A DNA stretch of 64,000 nt, taken from Tetraselmis striata (Eukaryota; Chlorophyta; Chlorodendrophyceae; Chlorodendrales; Chlorodendraceae). This document shows, piece by piece, positions 59,691-64,000 of the stretch. The stretch lies in NCBI GenBank assembly GCA_006384855.1, contig VCJN01002929.1, positions 1 through 64,000 on the forward strand, in the 5' to 3' direction. The notes beneath the pieces are model-generated. The model saw only the letters and a program-made list of their open reading frames with translations, had not been told where the DNA came from and made no database searches. The translations under genes were made by a program, and so were the position numbers. How positions within the stretch are numbered: position 1 is the stretch's first letter; each line of letters starts with the position of its first letter.

Positions 59691-61590
59691 CCCCCCCCCC
59701 CACCCCCCCCCCCCCCCTCTCCTTCTACCTCCCCCCTGTCAGGACGTGTACACTAGAAAGCCATGTCAGGGTAGTGGCGGTGTTTAGGCCTTTGGGGCAC
59801 CCATGGTGGAAACCTGCATTCGCACAGGCGGTCTCCTAGCCGTCGTGCTGGCTGGGGTGCACACATCCTGGCGGCTCCGCCGTAAGCATGGCCGCGACCT
59901 GCGCGGATGTGTTTGTCGACAACACCCCCCTTGGCGGGCCACGCTCCCGCTGAGACTGGTTGCATGGGCCCCGTGGGACAAAGAGCCATGCAATCTAGCA
60001 GCATGGAGACGCTTCAAAGACAAGTACATGTACGGGAGACACAATAGGAAAGTATTCATATTCCGCATCATCGTGAAAAGTGCACTGCGGTAGGCTCATC
60101 AAGTGATGATTCCATGCGCTTGAAGCGCAACAAAGACGAACTAACGTTGAAATCGCCTAGGTATGCAACAGTCCAAAAATAACCAGCCAAAACAGAACTG
60201 CCGCAGCGTCTGCCATATCCGCGGGCGCACGACGACCGGGGCAGCCCATAACCTACCTGGTCAGATAGGTTTTCATACCCTGGTTGCAACCCTAGATATG
60301 GCAGCTGGTCGACTAGGGTTCATATGGGGCGCCCATTGACCTGGTGACAGCGCTCCACACGGCTATACAAAGATGCGGCTGCAGAACCAGGATCAGCCAA
60401 AGGGACCCCAACCACCAATCTGTCCGGCTCGTCCAGCCAGGAGACAGCGCCCCCCTCAGAGCATATTTCGCCCGTAACTATCATGACAGAGGAGGGCGCG
60501 CCTCCAACGTCGGCTACAGCTCATGCTAGCTAGCGCACGTGGGTGTCTGCCCAAGCCCAGTGCCCAATAACGTCGCTATGTATGGGAATAAGTCGATTAA
60601 GTGTGCAATGCTCATACTTATGTGGAGAAGTGTACAACGCTCATGAATCTCATCAACGCCCCACCTGCTCAGAGAGGGAGAGAGAACCCTTACATGGAGT
60701 TGCATGTGCTTTGAGGGGGGTTATGCTGCGCACCTATCGATTTTACTGCTTATTGCACTTCCCTCAGAAAGGATCCGCAGTGCTGATTTACAGCAGAGGG
60801 GCAGCAGCTTAACAAGGGAATTGACATGTAGTTGGGATGTCCCGTCAAGGAAAAGATACATTGGATTATTGGAAGAGGTGCGTGCTGGGTGCCCGATTGC
60901 CGGCAACAGTAATGAAAATAATGTATGATGAAGCGGCCAGGGGGGGGGGGGGGGGGGGGGGGGGGTACTGCTCGTTTGGCGACGGCTATAGCTCGTTGAG
61001 AAGAGTTGGGCAGTTGGCAGGAATCCGCCAGCCGTTTATCAGCCAGTCCGTATCACTTCTAGACAGTGTTGCACATTCCTCACATACCCGGATGAAATAA
61101 ATCATAAATAATAGTAACTACACCTTTATAATAATAGGCCGCCATCATCATCATAAATGAAAAAACGCTGGAATCGATTCTCGAGGATATGTTATGATAT
61201 ACATACGGTGTTGGATAGATTCATGTGACACCACCGGCCTCGTAGTCTACAAAAGTCGTATTTGTGGCTTAGTTCAATCAACATGTTTACATGCCCGTGT
61301 GTAAGCTAGGAAGATTACATGGCGCGACGTTGGGGGCTAGCGCAATACACGTGTGCATATCGCGAGGTAGCATGTCACCGCTAGACACGCGGTGTACTTG
61401 GGTGTCGTGCTATTATTATTAAACCTGTACAAGTAATTCTTTATTGAAATGTAAGCCCATCAAAATGATTTTATCGGTTAGTCTAGGTGCCGAAAACGTC
61501 CACAGAGAAGTGGGGAAAGTGGGAAACTAAACTTTGCGGGTTCGAACAGAAAAAAATTACAAAAAGCGATTGTTCTTTAACATATCGTAT
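59691..61590. other. Spacer downstream of the P2X-like gene
   Basis: C runs follow the P2X stop codon at once (59691-59717), and a G run lies at 60942-60965. No gene is recognised; frames stay under 100 codons with no conserved pattern. Confidence 0.45.
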
Positions 61591-61640
61591 ATAGTTACAT
61601 GAGCTAGCTGCAAAAGGCGATCAAGAAACCACCCAAGCGA
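61591..61640. repeat. Single arm of the GCTAGC dispersed motif
   Basis: GTTACATGAGCTAGCTGCAA followed by AAGGCGATCAAGAAACCACC. It matches the right arm at 16163-16200 and, in the opposite orientation, 34951-34990. Confidence 0.7.
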
Positions 61641-62310
61641 TTTATATCATACGACAGTGCAGCGGCGCCCGCCACCATGCAACGGCTAAGCACAAAGAGC
61701 GGAGGGTCGTGAGTCCGGAAGGCCAGGCGGCACCACCCCCAGCTCCACGCGGTGGGCGTTGGTAACCTCTAAGATTCGTGCCCGGCTGGTTGCCGCAAGG
61801 GGCTGAGCGGGGTGGCCGGTTGTGGCGGGTCCTCGGCTTCTGCGACGACTGGGGAGCCTCACGGGGGAAGGGGGGGGGGGGGGGGGGGGGGGGGTCTCAA
61901 ATAATACTCGTATTCCCGGTAGCGCGTGCTGCTGGCGCCGCCGGGCAGTAGTAGCGTTGTACATGGGGCTGTTGGAAATATTTTTTGTACGACCGCGGCT
62001 TAGCGTCGGTCTCTCCGAGATCGGCCTATGGGTGGGCGGGGACGGGGGCGGCTGTACAACTCGGGCGGGGCAGCCTAATACTACTCGCGAGGGTTGTTCG
62101 AAAAAATCGCGTTCTTGTACTTTGGTGCGAACGGCCCAATATACGAATGAAGGGGGCGAGGAGGGGGGGTACAATACTCTGCGCAGCCTTGCACTACGGG
62201 GGCGGCTGCAATGAATCCAACTGTGCACAAGGCCCGGGAAGCTGCCCTCGCGTGTTGATCTTGGCCTCGAGGATTACACATTATAATTACTCGCTGTTAT
62301 ACATCAAACC
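61641..62310. other. Spacer with G run
   Basis: A G run lies at 61870-61894. Overlapping frames on both strands (up to 180 codons on the minus strand) are Pro/Arg-rich and spread across the homopolymer, so I do not call a gene. Confidence 0.4.
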
Positions 62311-62922
62311 TTGCGGGCGGCGGCACCGGCGTTAGCGCCCGACTGCGCGAGTTGTGTGTCGACGTATGTCAAGCGCAAGGAGGACTCCCTTGGTGCCGAA
62401 TGCACGAGGGCCATGACTGCAGTTGACGCGGAGCTGCACGACGACCGCGATGAGGTGCGCGATCTGGAGGTCCAGCTGGAGGCCGAATCGCCAGACGGCC
62501 GCACAAAAAAGCAACAGCCCAAGAAGCGGGACAATCTTTCGCCGGTGACAGATGAGAGCACCGAGACAACGGTCAACGCAGGCGCGATCGCGGTTCGTAG
62601 GCGTCGAGAGCTGCGGTCTAACGGGGCAAACTGAAGATTGTGGTACCAACGGAGTTGAGCCGCGATGCCTTCAACAACTGGAAGTATAGAGGTATATTGC
62701 AAGCTTCAGCCATACCTAGAGCTTTGCTACGAGAGCGGTTGTGAGGACGAAGCTATGCAACAACGACTTCTCAACTTTCAACGAGTTTCCAAAGGTAGTC
62801 CACATTGCGCAAAGGTATTCCACATTGCAGTGCAGCGGCGGGTGCACGAGCAAGTGGAGCAAGCGGTGGTAGCTTCCATCCGCGAGCACCGGGACAAGGA
62901 CCTATGTAGCTTCATTGCGTAG
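62311..62922 (+). pseudogene. Unrecognised coding-like segment split by frame changes
   Basis: Frame 1 (62311-62634) is charged and helix-prone (YVKRKEDSLGAECTRAMTAV, AELHDDRDEVRDLEVQLEAE). A following frame begins LKIVVPTELSRDAFNNWKYR near 62630 and another runs 62665-62922 (VFHIAVQRRVHEQVEQAVVA). The short run with a conserved-looking Trp resembles the start of retroelement gag-like proteins, but this is weak. It could instead be a small gene with introns. I do not recognise a function. Confidence 0.3.
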
Positions 62923-63411
62923 AACGACGTCCCACGGAGGAAGTACGGCGAACTAGCCCATGCATGGGGCATGAAATGGGGCATCAACATTTCTGAATAT
63001 GCGTCATGGTTTCTGCCATACATGCAACACAGAGGTGGTGTGCTTGTTCAACCCTAGCATGGTAGCTAGGTCTGAGAAAACAAGCCAAGAGTGGGGGGAA
63101 TTGAAATTGAAATTGATTACGTGTAAAAATAGTCTACTCTTTGCTGCTCTCCACCGCCTATACTGAGGTGTACTTAGGCAAGCCAAGTCTAACCATAGTA
63201 GGGAACGCATTTAGTGTAATTACATGTCAAGCTTCCGGCCATCCTCTTTCGTTTCTAAATCCCGCCTCCTTCCATCACGTGATCAGTAGTTGTGTTATTT
63301 CCGGATGAGTACGGGCGGTCGCCAGTACGAGCGACTAGCGCTAATTGGCGGTACGGGGATTACGAATACAATACCCGACTTATACCGCGGTGGTAGTAGT
63401 TTGTTTTATTA

Positions 63412-64000
63412 CATCAGGGCTTTCACAAATGCGCACTACAAACAGAAGTTACAGCAACTATGAAAAGTTGCCAGCAAAAGAGAGACATAAGCCTGAAACC
63501 AAGGTCGAGCAGGAGGCCAGGGAGCCAAGAACCAAGGAGGAGCCAAGGGACGAACCACGAAGTCGCTTAGCTGCCAAAAACCAAAGGGACCACCGCCCCG
63601 GGGTAGGCTATCAGCCGCGGCGAGGACGCTTGCAGCCAATGACCTGGGTCATAGCAACACATGCCGACGAGCGACGCGACGCGGGCGCAGGAGCGCACCA
63701 TCACGTGCCGCACGCGCGGCCGAGACCCCGCCAATAACGTTGTCTGCATGTGCCATGTTGATGAGCAAGGAGAAACGGCGACGCCACGCAGACAAGAGCT
63801 GGCCGATTGTTTGACCTGTGTGTGTGGCTAGCTTTCGCAAGCTCCACCAAGAAAGCCTCAGCGTGCGGGGCCAGCAAGCCAAACTCGGAAACGGCGAAAG
63901 GAACAAAGCGAAGCATGCCGGCGGCGTTTCGGACACCCTCAAAGCGGTCGTTGGATTCGAGCTTGACACGCCGAGGATAGGGGCAATGGTGGGATCGACA
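63412..64000 (-). mobile_element. Non-LTR retrotransposon (LINE) 3' region, runs off the window
   Basis: This is an inverted relative of the 29254-29728 insertion, longer at its 5' side. On the minus strand it reads LESNDRFEGVRNAAGMLRFV, PFAVSEFGLLAPHAEAFLVE and LAKASH, a pattern typical of the C-terminus of LINE polyproteins. The shared 3' tail (complement of CTTTCACAAATGCGCACTAC) ends near 63412. Frames are interrupted relative to the other copy, so this copy is probably dead. The 5' part lies outside the window, and so does the flank needed to check a target-site duplication. Confidence 0.82.

Noticed and set aside
61686..62228. 180-codon minus-strand ORF
   Set aside because: It runs through a long G/C homopolymer and has no conserved block. 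Adjacent frames on both strands are equally open.

Overview
This window is nuclear DNA from a eukaryote. The genes are split by many short GT-AG introns and coding DNA is GC-rich. I see no operons, ribosome binding sites or rRNA/tRNA genes. The gene set points to a ciliated green alga: a CCDC39-type axonemal ruler protein, a RAP-domain organelle RNA protein, a plant-type SHAQKYF MYB factor, a plant-style ERH that begins with a variant of MANRHTIIL, and interstitial TTTAGGG-like telomere words. A P2X-type channel is also present; such channels are known from some green algae. The lineage is inferred from these families, and I cannot name the species.

Layout. 128-3955 (+): C-terminal half of CCDC39/FAP59, whose 5' end lies outside the window. 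4606-16000: about 50 tandem copies of a 224/225-bp satellite. 16000-22850: gene-poor, AT-richer spacer with a 253-bp tandem repeat and strong hairpins. 22852-28018 (-): RAP-domain/OPR-like gene, seven exons. 28019-33552: repeat-rich spacer with two 5'-truncated non-LTR retrotransposon insertions, both with clear target-site duplications, and a decayed mobile-element-like ORF. 33553-37130 (+): SHAQKYF MYB gene with a 2.5-kb first intron full of TAGTCGC words. 38166-40638 (-): EXOSC9/RRP45, nine exons, all in phase. 41486-46949 (+): glucosidase II beta subunit (PRKCSH), head-to-head with EXOSC9 and carrying a foreign-looking ORF with a degenerate Nudix-like box inside one intron. 49027-50953 (-): ERH, including a 20-nt microexon. 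52966-59690 (+): P2X-like channel, 15 exons seen, N-terminal exon missing. 59691-64000: spacer with an unrecognised ORF pair and a third retrotransposon copy that runs off the end.

The genes are unrelated housekeeping, ciliary, organelle and signalling genes and do not form a pathway. What unites the window is its architecture. Very long C homopolymers sit in introns, mostly on the sense strand and often just after the 5' splice site. Several dispersed short repeats also recur in introns and spacers. Exon boundaries were placed by hand from splice sites, reading-frame phase and family knowledge. They join in phase wherever a full chain is given, but no transcript data were available.
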